In this document: positions 26,706-34,813 of the stretch, in pieces
Layout: every line of letters starts with the position of its first letter
Numbering within the stretch: the first letter of the stretch is position 1
NCBI GenBank assembly: GCA_003282445.1
Contig: QBZE01000001.1
Span: forward strand, 275,663 to 339,662
Source: OCS155 cluster bacterium AG-333-G23
Lineage (GTDB): Bacteria; Actinomycetota; Acidimicrobiia; Actinomarinales; Actinomarinaceae
DNA: 64,000 nucleotides
Reading direction: 5' to 3'
Notes under the pieces: model-generated
The model's input: the letters and a program-made list of their open reading frames with translations, nothing else
What the model was told of the DNA's origin: nothing
The model's database searches: none
Position numbers and translations under genes: made by a program

Positions 26706-26829
26706 TCTATATATATTAAATGATATACAGATGTAGTTGATTTTTGAGTCTTAGCTAAGATATAAATTCGAATTGAAACATTTTGGAGTTTACTATAGTC
26801 TAAATAAGTACATGTTTGGGGAGTAACTA

Positions 26830-27618
26830 ATTTTATCTATTAAGAATTTAGAAGTCGTTTATCAAGACGTTATCTTAGTTTTAAGGGGAATTTCATTTGA
26901 TGTCAAAGAAGGAGATATAGTTGCTCTTTTAGGAAGCAATGGTTCAGGAAAGACTACAGTATTAAGATCAATAACCGGCCTATTAGATATTCAAAATGGA
27001 GATATTACAAAAGGAGAGGTTTCTTTTGATGGTAAAGATATCACTAACATGAAAGCTTCAGACATAGTTGAATTAGGAATCGCTCAAGTTTTAGAAGGTC
27101 GAAGAATTTTTTCTGAGCTAACAGTCAATGAAAATTTAAGACTTGGCGGACACACTTCTTCAAAAAATATTAAAGAAAATATTGATAGAGTTTTTGACCT
27201 CTTTCCCTTACTAGCTCCAAGATCAAAAGATGTAGCTGGATATTTATCAGGAGGAGAGCAACAAATGCTAGCAATTGGGAGAGCCTTAATGTCAAATCCA
27301 AAATGTCTCTTGCTTGATGAACCAAGTTTAGGACTTGCACCAAAGTTGGTTGATCAAATAAAAGAATTCATAGTAGAAATCAATCAACAAGGTGTTTCAG
27401 TTTTATTAGTAGAACAAAATGCCAATATGGCTCTCAGCATTGCTACACATGGCTATATTATGGAAACGGGAAATATCGTAATGGATAATACTCCAGAAAA
27501 GTTGTTAAAAGATGAAGATGTGAGAGAGTTTTATTTAGGATTAAACGCAGAGGGAACTAAAAGAAAGTCATTTAAAGATGTTAAACATTATAAAAGAAAG
27601 AAGAGGTGGCTCTCATGA
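26830..27618 (+). CDS. livF: Branched-chain amino acid-type ABC transporter ATPase LivF, apparent ATT start
   Basis: ATP-binding subunit of a HAAT-family importer. With the start at ATT 26830 the protein begins MLSIKNLEVVYQDV, as LivF proteins do. Walker A GSNGSGKTT (35-43), signature LSGGEQQMLAIGRAL, Walker B CLLLDEPSLGLAP and LVEQNANMAL follow. No ATG, GTG or TTG exists between the in-frame TAA at 26824-26826 and Walker A; the first ATG at 27049 would delete the ATP site. ATT lies six bases after GGGGAG, a good ribosome site. The C-terminus has a basic extension of about 25 residues. Confidence 0.85.
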   Translation: MLSIKNLEVVYQDVILVLRGISFDVKEGDIVALLGSNGSGKTTVLRSITGLLDIQNGDITKGEVSFDGKDITNMKASDIVELGIAQVLEGRRIFSELTVNENLRLGGHTSSKNIKENIDRVFDLFPLLAPRSKDVAGYLSGGEQQMLAIGRALMSNPKCLLLDEPSLGLAPKLVDQIKEFIVEINQQGVSVLLVEQNANMALSIATHGYIMETGNIVMDNTPEKLLKDEDVREFYLGLNAEGTKRKSFKDVKHYKRKKRWLS

Positions 27619-28388
27619 GTACTATTGTTTCTTTTAAAGATGTTTCCCTAAACTTTGGTGGAGTAAAAGCTCTAAACAATGTATCTTTTGATATTAAGGA
27701 GGGTTCATTACATGCAATTATTGGTCCTAATGGTGCAGGTAAGACTTCTATTTTTAATTGTATAAGTGGAATTTATAAACCTACAAGTGGCCACGTGGAG
27801 TTTAAAGGTGAGAACATTGGAAGCCTTAGGCCCGATGAGATTGCTAACAAAGGTGTAGCAAGAACTTTTCAAAATATTGAACTATTTGAGAACATGACCG
27901 TTCTAGATAATATATTAATTGGTGCCCATAGGCACATAGATTATGGTTCAATATCTGGAATTTTGTTTGGGCCTTCTGTTAGAGAAAAAGAAATTGAAGC
28001 AAGAAAAATTGCTGAAGATATTATTGATTTTTTAGAAATTGAGGAATATAGGTTTTCTTATATTCTTTCATTGCCATATGGAATCCAAAAAAGAGTCGAG
28101 CTTGCTAGGGCACTTGCCATGAAACCAGAAATTATTCTTTTAGATGAGCCTGCTGCAGGTATGAATAATGAAGAAACGGAAGATATAGCACGATTTATTC
28201 TAGACATTCATGAAGAACTAAAAATCACTACGGTACTGGTTGATCACGATATGAATATGGTCATGGACATAGCAGAAGATGTAATTGTAATGGATTTTGG
28301 ACAAAAACTTTTTGATGGAATACCTAAAGACGCTATCCATGATAAGCAAGTTATAGAAGCTTATCTTGGAGTAAGCACGGATAAATAA
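27615..28388 (+). CDS. livG: Branched-chain amino acid-type ABC transporter ATPase LivG
   Basis: Second ATPase of the Liv-type importer. Walker A GPNGAGKTS, signature region LPYGIQKRVELARALA (the LivG form of the signature), Walker B IILLDEPAAGMN and the LVDHDMNMVMDIA switch His region are present. I start at ATG 27615, which overlaps the livF TGA in an ATGA junction; an in-frame GTG at 27606 is possible. An acyl-CoA synthetase gene follows before the permeases. Confidence 0.93.
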   Translation: MSTIVSFKDVSLNFGGVKALNNVSFDIKEGSLHAIIGPNGAGKTSIFNCISGIYKPTSGHVEFKGENIGSLRPDEIANKGVARTFQNIELFENMTVLDNILIGAHRHIDYGSISGILFGPSVREKEIEARKIAEDIIDFLEIEEYRFSYILSLPYGIQKRVELARALAMKPEIILLDEPAAGMNNEETEDIARFILDIHEELKITTVLVDHDMNMVMDIAEDVIVMDFGQKLFDGIPKDAIHDKQVIEAYLGVSTDK

Positions 28389-28401
28389 ATTAAGGAGAAA
28401 A

Positions 28402-30246
28402 ATGGTAAAAGTTCAACAATTAATGGAAGAGATTGAGGTTCAAGGAGGTTTAACTCCTGCAAGAAAAATTAGAGAAACTGCAGGAAGATACCCTGAGTTA
28501 ATAGCAATGAGGGAAAAGAATTTTGGAATATGGGAGGAAATAACTTACGCAGAATACTGGGAAAAAGCTCAGTGGATTGGCTGTGCTTTAAAATATTTTG
28601 GTGTTGACACACAAGACAGTGTAGCTATTCAGTCAGAAAATAGGCCAGAGTGGTTCATTTCAGACGTAGCAATTCAGGCAATAGGGGCTGTAAGTGTTGG
28701 TCTTTATCCAACTAACCCGCCTAGTGAAGTTGCTTATTTAATTGGCCATTCTGAATCTAAAATACTATTTGCAGAAGATCAAGAACAGGTAGATAAAGCA
28801 TTAGAAGTAATTGAAGAACTACCTGATTTGAAAAAAATAATTTATTTTGAGCCAAGAGGATTAACAAATTATGACAGTCCTTTACTTATGACGTGGGAGG
28901 AATTCCTATCGATTGGCAAAGAAGAATATGAAAAAGATCCAAATTTTGTTAATGACAAACTAGATTTAGTTGAAGATGATGATGTAGCAATTATGGTATA
29001 TACATCTGGCACAACGGGCCCACCAAAAGGGTCGATGATTACACATGGTAATCTTGCATGGATTGGTAGCAATATTACAAATTTCAACATAATTAAAAAT
29101 GCAAAAACTGATCAACAGGAATTTATTTCTTTCTTACCACTCTGTCATATTTTTGGCAGGCTGATTGATTTAATTGTCGGTTCACATCTCTTAGCTACGA
29201 TAAATATGGCCGAGTCAATTGATACAGTACAGGAAGATCTTATGGAAATTCAACCCACATTTTTTGCGGCAGTACCAAGAATTCTTGAAAGAATGCATTC
29301 AGGTGTGTTGGTAAAAATGAAAGATGCAAGCTTATTAAAAAGATTTCTTTTTGGCATAAGTTTAAAGCTTGGAATGTATGCTGCAGATAGAAAATTAGAA
29401 AAAGGATTCGGGGATCTTTTAGCTAAGATTATAGATTTTATAACCTGGAATATTTCCTTCAGATCAATAACGAAAAAATTAGGTTTAAGCAAGGTAGATG
29501 CTTCTGGATCAGGGGCTGCTCCTATAGCTCCAGAAGTTTTAAAATTTTTTATGGCATTAGGAATACCTATTTTTGAAGCATATGGGATGACAGAGAATTG
29601 TGGATATGCAACAGGGAATGATTACGATAATATTTCTTTGGGAACGGTTGGTGTTCCAAACGAAAATTGTGAATTAAAACTCGCAGATGATGGTGAGATA
29701 CTCATTAGACACGGTGGAGTATTCAAAGGATATTTCAAGAATGAAGAAGCAACCAAGGAAACTATAGACGAAGAGGGATGGCTTTATACAGGAGATGTAG
29801 GAGAGATGCAGGGTCGCTTTATAAAAATAGTTGATAGAAAAAAAGATATTATTATTACAGCTGGTGGTAAAAATATTTCACCTTCTGAAATAGAGAACGT
29901 ATTAAAAGTATCTCCGTTTATTAAAGACGCAATTGTAATTGGAGATAAAAGAAAATTTCTTTCTGCCTTAATTGCTATTGAGTTTGACACAGTATCTAAT
30001 TGGGCATTAAGAAAAGGCATAACTCACACTACTTATAGAGATTTATCTGAAAAAGAAGAAGTTAAAGAATTAATTTCTAAAGAAGTGATAAGGACAAATG
30101 AATTTGCGGCTCTTCAAATTAGAAAGTTTGAAATGATTCCAAAAGAGCTTGATCATGAAGAGGGAGAATTAACGGCTACACAGAAGATAAAAAGAAATGT
30201 TTTAGAAGAGCAATTCTCAGACTTGATTGAATCGATGTATAAATGA
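28402..30246 (+). CDS. Long-chain-type acyl-CoA synthetase (AMP-forming)
   Basis: Activates a carboxylic acid to its CoA thioester through an acyl-adenylate. The P-loop-like YTSGTTGPPKGSM, the substrate-pocket YGMTENCGYATGN, the hinge region YTGDVGEMQGRFIKIVDRKKDIIITAGGKNI, and a C-terminal basic region fit FadD15-like enzymes of 600 residues. It sits inside the Liv operon between livG and livH, with its stop overlapping the livH start. This suggests that the imported compound, or its product, is a carboxylate that becomes CoA-activated; the substrate is unknown. Confidence 0.9.
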   Translation: MVKVQQLMEEIEVQGGLTPARKIRETAGRYPELIAMREKNFGIWEEITYAEYWEKAQWIGCALKYFGVDTQDSVAIQSENRPEWFISDVAIQAIGAVSVGLYPTNPPSEVAYLIGHSESKILFAEDQEQVDKALEVIEELPDLKKIIYFEPRGLTNYDSPLLMTWEEFLSIGKEEYEKDPNFVNDKLDLVEDDDVAIMVYTSGTTGPPKGSMITHGNLAWIGSNITNFNIIKNAKTDQQEFISFLPLCHIFGRLIDLIVGSHLLATINMAESIDTVQEDLMEIQPTFFAAVPRILERMHSGVLVKMKDASLLKRFLFGISLKLGMYAADRKLEKGFGDLLAKIIDFITWNISFRSITKKLGLSKVDASGSGAAPIAPEVLKFFMALGIPIFEAYGMTENCGYATGNDYDNISLGTVGVPNENCELKLADDGEILIRHGGVFKGYFKNEEATKETIDEEGWLYTGDVGEMQGRFIKIVDRKKDIIITAGGKNISPSEIENVLKVSPFIKDAIVIGDKRKFLSALIAIEFDTVSNWALRKGITHTTYRDLSEKEEVKELISKEVIRTNEFAALQIRKFEMIPKELDHEEGELTATQKIKRNVLEEQFSDLIESMYK

Positions 30247-31163
30247 CAATATTTTTGCAAGCAAGTTTTGAAGGCCTAGCGTTAGGGGCTGTTTACTCCT
30301 TGGTTGCAATAGGTTTAGTATTGATTTATAAAGCTATGGATGTCTTAAGTTTTGCTCAGCCTGCTTTAGCAGTTGTAGGAGCAGGAATTATTAGTGCGTT
30401 AGCTGTTGATAGGGGGATAAATTTCTGGGTAGCCTTTATACTTGCTCTAATTATGACTGGCATTATAGGGACCTTATCAGAAAGAATATTTTTAAGGCCA
30501 ATGGTTGGTGAGCCAGTTTTTTCAGTTGCAATCTTGACTCTTGGATTAGATGTATTGTATAGAACTGTTCTTGATAACTGGATTGGTGTAAATCCAAGGT
30601 ATATGGGTGATCCAATTTATACCTGGGGAGAATTCGGTTCTATAACCATAGGAGGAGTAATTCTTAAGTTTCAAGAGATTGGAGCTTTAATAACAGCAAT
30701 ATTAGCAGTTTTATTCCTCGGTTACTTTTTTAAAGTTTCAAAATATGGTTTAGCTATGAGAGCAACCTCTTTTGATCAGGAGACTTCACTAGCACAAGGA
30801 ATTAATGTAGGGAGAATTTTTGGATTAGTTTGGTTTATTGCTGGAATACTCGCTGCCTTTGCTGGCTTTTTTATTACGGGAGGTTTTAATTTATTAACAC
30901 AAGCTAGTTTCGTCTCTGCATTTAGAGCATTACCTGCTGTTGTGATTGGAGGATTGGATTCAATCCCAGGAGCAATTGTTGGTTCAATAATTATCGGGTT
31001 AACACAAGGTTATGTTGCTTATTATCAGTTCCCTTTCGAAAGCTTTACAGGAATCAACCTAGGTAATGGCTTTTCATTACTTGCGCCATATTTAATTATG
31101 TTTTTAATTTTAATTGTTAAACCAGATGGTTTGTTTGGAACAGAGGAAGTTGAGAGAGTATGA
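30243..31163 (+). CDS. livH: Branched-chain amino acid-type ABC permease LivH
   Basis: Membrane permease of 306 residues with about eight helices. ALGAVYSLVAIGLVLIYKAMDVLSFAQPA is the typical LivH start (split here by the GAVYSL and LSFAQ motifs), and AMRATSFDQETSLAQGINVGRIF is the cytoplasmic loop contacting the ATPase. RALPAVVIGGLDSIPGAIVG is also diagnostic. Coupled by overlap to the acyl-CoA synthetase and to livM. Confidence 0.93.
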   Translation: MTIFLQASFEGLALGAVYSLVAIGLVLIYKAMDVLSFAQPALAVVGAGIISALAVDRGINFWVAFILALIMTGIIGTLSERIFLRPMVGEPVFSVAILTLGLDVLYRTVLDNWIGVNPRYMGDPIYTWGEFGSITIGGVILKFQEIGALITAILAVLFLGYFFKVSKYGLAMRATSFDQETSLAQGINVGRIFGLVWFIAGILAAFAGFFITGGFNLLTQASFVSAFRALPAVVIGGLDSIPGAIVGSIIIGLTQGYVAYYQFPFESFTGINLGNGFSLLAPYLIMFLILIVKPDGLFGTEEVERV

Positions 31164-32263
31164 AGGGTAGACCAAATTTATATACAGACTATAGAAAAGA
31201 AATAGCAATCTTAAACACTACAACACAAAAGTTTTGGGCATTAATTGGCTTAACTCTTCTCATTATTTCTTCATTTTTCTTTTCACAGTATTGGATGTAT
31301 TTAATTACTACAGCTTTATTGACAGCTGTTGCTGCATGGGGTCTTAATATTGTTTCTGGTTTTGCTGGTCAGATAAGCTTGGCACACGGTGCGTTCGTTG
31401 GTATTGGAACATATGTATCAGCAGTTCTTGGAGGAGTTGGAAGTTCTTATATTAGAGGCTATGAACTTGATATGTTGATTTGGCTACCTTTAGCAGGTAT
31501 TGTTCCAGCAATTATTGGATTAATAATATCTCCTTTAGCAGTAAGACTCAAGGGATTGAACTTAGGTCTAGTGACCTTAGGTTTGGTCTTTATAGCTTCA
31601 TATATATTTTCTAATTGGAATAGTGTTACAGGAGGTTCTGGAATTGGAAGAAAGACTGCAAAATTAAAAATATTTGGAATCGATTTTAATGATGGGTTCT
31701 ATGCTGGCTCATATCATATAGAGAAAGATCAATTTATCTTTTTCCTTAGCTTGATACTTTTTATTTTTGCGGGAATTGGAGTAAAAAATTTAATGAGATC
31801 AAAAATTGGTCGTGCTTATGCTGCTATTAGAGATAGAGATATAGCTGCTGAAGCTATTGGGATTAATCTTTATAGATTCAAAGCGTCAGCTTTTGCTCTT
31901 TCAAGCTTCTATGCAGGAGTTGCAGGATCTTTAATATTTGTAATGTCCGGTGGAGTTGATCCTACTCAGTTCAATTTAGTTTATTCAGTTACATTTATTG
32001 CTATTGTTATTGTTGGAGGAGCTGGAACAGTTCTTGGTCCTTTGTTTGGAGCAGCATTTTTTAGTCTAATTCCAGGGGTTATTAAATATTTCTTACATTT
32101 TTTTGGTACAACTGCAGACCAAGTTCCATTGCATCCAACACAAATAGAAAGGCTTGTTTTTGGCCTTTTATTAATTGGGTTTTTAATTTTTGAGTCAAGG
32201 GGGCTATGGGGTATCTGGTTTAGGTTACGTAATTATTTTAAAGCTTGGCCTTTTTCCTACTAA
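31160..32263 (+). CDS. livM: Branched-chain amino acid-type ABC permease LivM
   Basis: Second permease, 367 residues, about ten helices. Conserved LivM segments include NIVSGFAGQISLAHGAFVGIGTY, the coupling loop AIRDRDIAAEAIGINLYRFK and IVIVGGAGTVLGPLFGAAF. It overlaps livH by four bases. The substrate-binding lipoprotein gene follows after a 58-base gap with a strong ribosome site. Confidence 0.93.
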   Translation: MKGRPNLYTDYRKEIAILNTTTQKFWALIGLTLLIISSFFFSQYWMYLITTALLTAVAAWGLNIVSGFAGQISLAHGAFVGIGTYVSAVLGGVGSSYIRGYELDMLIWLPLAGIVPAIIGLIISPLAVRLKGLNLGLVTLGLVFIASYIFSNWNSVTGGSGIGRKTAKLKIFGIDFNDGFYAGSYHIEKDQFIFFLSLILFIFAGIGVKNLMRSKIGRAYAAIRDRDIAAEAIGINLYRFKASAFALSSFYAGVAGSLIFVMSGGVDPTQFNLVYSVTFIAIVIVGGAGTVLGPLFGAAFFSLIPGVIKYFLHFFGTTADQVPLHPTQIERLVFGLLLIGFLIFESRGLWGIWFRLRNYFKAWPFSY

Positions 32264-32321
32264 TCATTAATTCTTATAGTATCCTTACTTTTATTAGTAC
32301 TAATAAATAAAGGGGGAGAAT

Positions 32322-33701
32322 ATGAGATCCAAGCGAGAGCGCGGAGTGATTATTTTTTCAATACTTCTCCTTGTATTAGCAGCCTGTGGAGGGGGAGCTA
32401 CTGAAGAAACTAGCGAACCTGTAGTAGAAGAAGTTGTTGCAGAAACATTAGATTCTCCAGCAGTTACCACCGCAAAAGCTATTAATACAGGAGTAGGAGT
32501 TACAGAAGAACCTTGTCCAGAAGCAGTTGGTGCAGTACCTACAGGTGCTAACCCATCACAAGGGTGTATTTACTTAGGTCTTTTAAATGACTATACAGGA
32601 CTTTATGCAGCAGTAGCACCAGCTTTGGAGGTAGGTCAAAGAGCATTTTGGCTCTGGGTAAACTCCACAGGAGGTATTGGTGGATACAGTGTTATGATCA
32701 CTGAAGGTCAAGATACTGGTTATAATCCACAAAAACATTTAGAAGGATACAATGCGATTAGAAACGATGTAGCTGCTTTAGCTATGTCAATCGGAACGCC
32801 TCAAACAGTATTTATTTTGGATGAACTTGATGCAGACAATATGGTGACAGCACCAATGAGTTGGTATTCAGGTTGGTCCTATAAGAGTGTTGACAAAGGC
32901 TTAGTTGTAGAATTCGGTTCTGCATATTGTGCTGATGGCATGAATGCAGTTGACTGGGCAGCGGACAATTCTCCTGTACCAGTTAAAAGAATTGGAATTA
33001 TTGCATACCAAGGTGACTATGGTGGCGACTGGGCGGCAGGCGTAAGAGCTGCTGCTAAAACTCAAGGCTGGGAAATTGGCTGGGAGTACATACCGCCAGC
33101 ATCAGAGTTTGACGTTGCTCAAGCTGCTGGGTTACTAGTTACAGATCCTGTTGATGCATACTTTCCTGCACTTAGCCCAAGCTTGATGGCTCAAGTTATG
33201 GGAGGAGCAGCACAAGCTGGAGTCACACCTTTAGCTATGTTGGCTGCACCATCATATAATGATGCATTTGTGCAAGAAGGATTTGCTTTGAAAGGTCTTT
33301 TTGAGTCAGGATTGGTCTACACCTTAGCATTCGTAGATCCTTATGAAGCAGATACACCTGGTCACGCAGCTATGCGTGCTACCATGGCTAACTTCACCGA
33401 TTCAGCTAGTACATTCTTAGTTGCTGGCTGGGCTTCACAGTATCACCTTAAGGGTGTTCTAGAAGCTGCCGTTAAAGGTGGAGATTTAACGAGAGCAGGC
33501 ATTAGAAGAGCTGCAGCTAATGTAAGCGTTGATTCTGATGGAATGATGCCAACAAGAACGTTGGGTCAAGACAAAGCGGACAAAGAAACATCAATAGGTA
33601 AACCAGATGGTTCTATTTTGAGTGGAACGCAATTACTTGCGTCAAAATATGTTGGTAAAACAGCAGCCGCTCATGACTGGTCAGCAGGACCTTGTTCATA
33701 A
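32322..33701 (+). CDS. Substrate-binding lipoprotein of the Liv-type ABC transporter
   Basis: Periplasmic-type binding fold I protein, membrane-tethered. The signal peptide ends in lipobox VLAAC with lipidated Cys22, followed by an acidic/Thr-rich linker. The mature part begins GCIYLGLLNDYTGLYA and continues with receptor-type ligand-binding lobes. At 459 residues it is larger than E. coli LivJ, as is common in actinobacteria. It is preceded by AAAGGGGGAG, an unusually strong ribosome site consistent with high expression, and followed by a strong terminator. The ligand is not predictable; the neighbouring acyl-CoA synthetase hints at a carboxylate. Confidence 0.9.
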   Translation: MRSKRERGVIIFSILLLVLAACGGGATEETSEPVVEEVVAETLDSPAVTTAKAINTGVGVTEEPCPEAVGAVPTGANPSQGCIYLGLLNDYTGLYAAVAPALEVGQRAFWLWVNSTGGIGGYSVMITEGQDTGYNPQKHLEGYNAIRNDVAALAMSIGTPQTVFILDELDADNMVTAPMSWYSGWSYKSVDKGLVVEFGSAYCADGMNAVDWAADNSPVPVKRIGIIAYQGDYGGDWAAGVRAAAKTQGWEIGWEYIPPASEFDVAQAAGLLVTDPVDAYFPALSPSLMAQVMGGAAQAGVTPLAMLAAPSYNDAFVQEGFALKGLFESGLVYTLAFVDPYEADTPGHAAMRATMANFTDSASTFLVAGWASQYHLKGVLEAAVKGGDLTRAGIRRAAANVSVDSDGMMPTRTLGQDKADKETSIGKPDGSILSGTQLLASKYVGKTAAAHDWSAGPCS

Positions 33702-33724
33702 GCTAAAAAATTTATTAAAATTTT

Positions 33725-33759
33725 AAGAGCCGGCTGATAGCCGGCTCTTTTTTATTTTC
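33725..33759 (+). terminator. Rho-independent terminator of the Liv operon
   Basis: AAGAGCCGGCT (33725-33735), loop GAT, AGCCGGCTCTT (33739-33749), then a T-rich tract. An 11-bp GC-rich stem in an AT-rich genome, placed 24 bases after the binding-protein stop. Confidence 0.92.
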
Positions 33760-33783
33760 TAGAGAGAGATAGACTGTATTCTA

Positions 33784-34785
33784 ATGTTAAATAAAGTCCC
33801 AAAATCAGTAAAAGTATTGATTATCATTTTGGCGTCGCTGATGCCTTTCGGTGTTATCAAAACAGACTATTACTTTATGTCTCCTGGACCCCCATATCAA
33901 TGGGATATTGAAATAGATGGAGCTGATTCCTACGAATATGATGGTAATTTGTATCAATTAACTGTTAGAAGAGATGAGGCAAATTACTTTACATATGTGT
34001 GGGCAAAAATTGATAGATCAGTAGATCTTTATTCACGAGAAGTTATTTTACCTAAAGGAGTTACGCCTCAACAATTGAGTGAAATAAGCATACAAAACAT
34101 GAAAACTTCAGAAAATGTAGCTATTGCGGTGGCTCTTGATTCATTAGATTTTAATATTGAGACACAGGGAGACGGGGTACTCGTTGTAGGCATTTTAGAA
34201 GACTCTCCTGTTGAGGGTAAATTGTTAAAAGAAGATTTAATTAAATCAATTAACAATGATGAGATTAAATCAACAACTGAATTTATAGCCTTACTAAGAA
34301 CTTACGAAATTGGAGATATAGTTACAATTGGGCTCACACGAAATGATAAATATATCACTATTCAGACAAAATTAATTGAACATGTAGATTATAAAGATGA
34401 ACCAATGGTAGGATTTCTTGCTTCAACACCTAATCAACGTTTTGTATTTCCTATAAATGTTGATATAGATACAGGAAATGTAGGAGGACCTTCTGCAGGA
34501 TTAATGATGGCTTTAAATGTTTATAATTCTTTGACTCAAGAAGATTTAACAAAGGGTATCAAAGTAGCAGGAACGGGAACTATTGAAATAGATGGTTCGG
34601 TTGGACCTGTTGGTGGAGTAAAGCAAAAAGTTATAGCTGCTAAAAAAGCTGGATCTTCTTTAATTCTTGTTCCAACAGCAAATTTTGATGATGCTAAACC
34701 ATATATTGATGAAGATACTGCAATTGTTGCTGTAAATTCATTCAACCAAGCCTTAGATGTAATTTCTGAGTATAGTTCACGTTAA
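33784..34785 (+). CDS. PDZ-containing Lon-like (S16) membrane protease, YlbL family
   Basis: Single N-terminal membrane helix (about residues 10-26), an actinobacterial/firmicute YlbL N-domain with YYFMSPGPPY, a PDZ domain at about 130-210 (VVGILEDSPVEGKLLKEDLI), and a C-terminal Lon protease domain. The Ser-Lys dyad is Ser237 in GGPSAGLMM and Lys280 in GGVKQKV. There is no AAA ATPase domain. The protease domain faces outward. The UPF0182 gene follows, a pairing I regard as typical of actinobacteria. Confidence 0.92.
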   Translation: MLNKVPKSVKVLIIILASLMPFGVIKTDYYFMSPGPPYQWDIEIDGADSYEYDGNLYQLTVRRDEANYFTYVWAKIDRSVDLYSREVILPKGVTPQQLSEISIQNMKTSENVAIAVALDSLDFNIETQGDGVLVVGILEDSPVEGKLLKEDLIKSINNDEIKSTTEFIALLRTYEIGDIVTIGLTRNDKYITIQTKLIEHVDYKDEPMVGFLASTPNQRFVFPINVDIDTGNVGGPSAGLMMALNVYNSLTQEDLTKGIKVAGTGTIEIDGSVGPVGGVKQKVIAAKKAGSSLILVPTANFDDAKPYIDEDTAIVAVNSFNQALDVISEYSSR

Positions 34786-34813
34786 AGACGAAACATAAAT
34801 AAAATAAGCTGAC

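Noticed and set aside
27049..27618. livF starting at the ATG at 27049
   Set aside because: This start removes Walker A and the whole N-terminal strand region, although these are present and in frame upstream.
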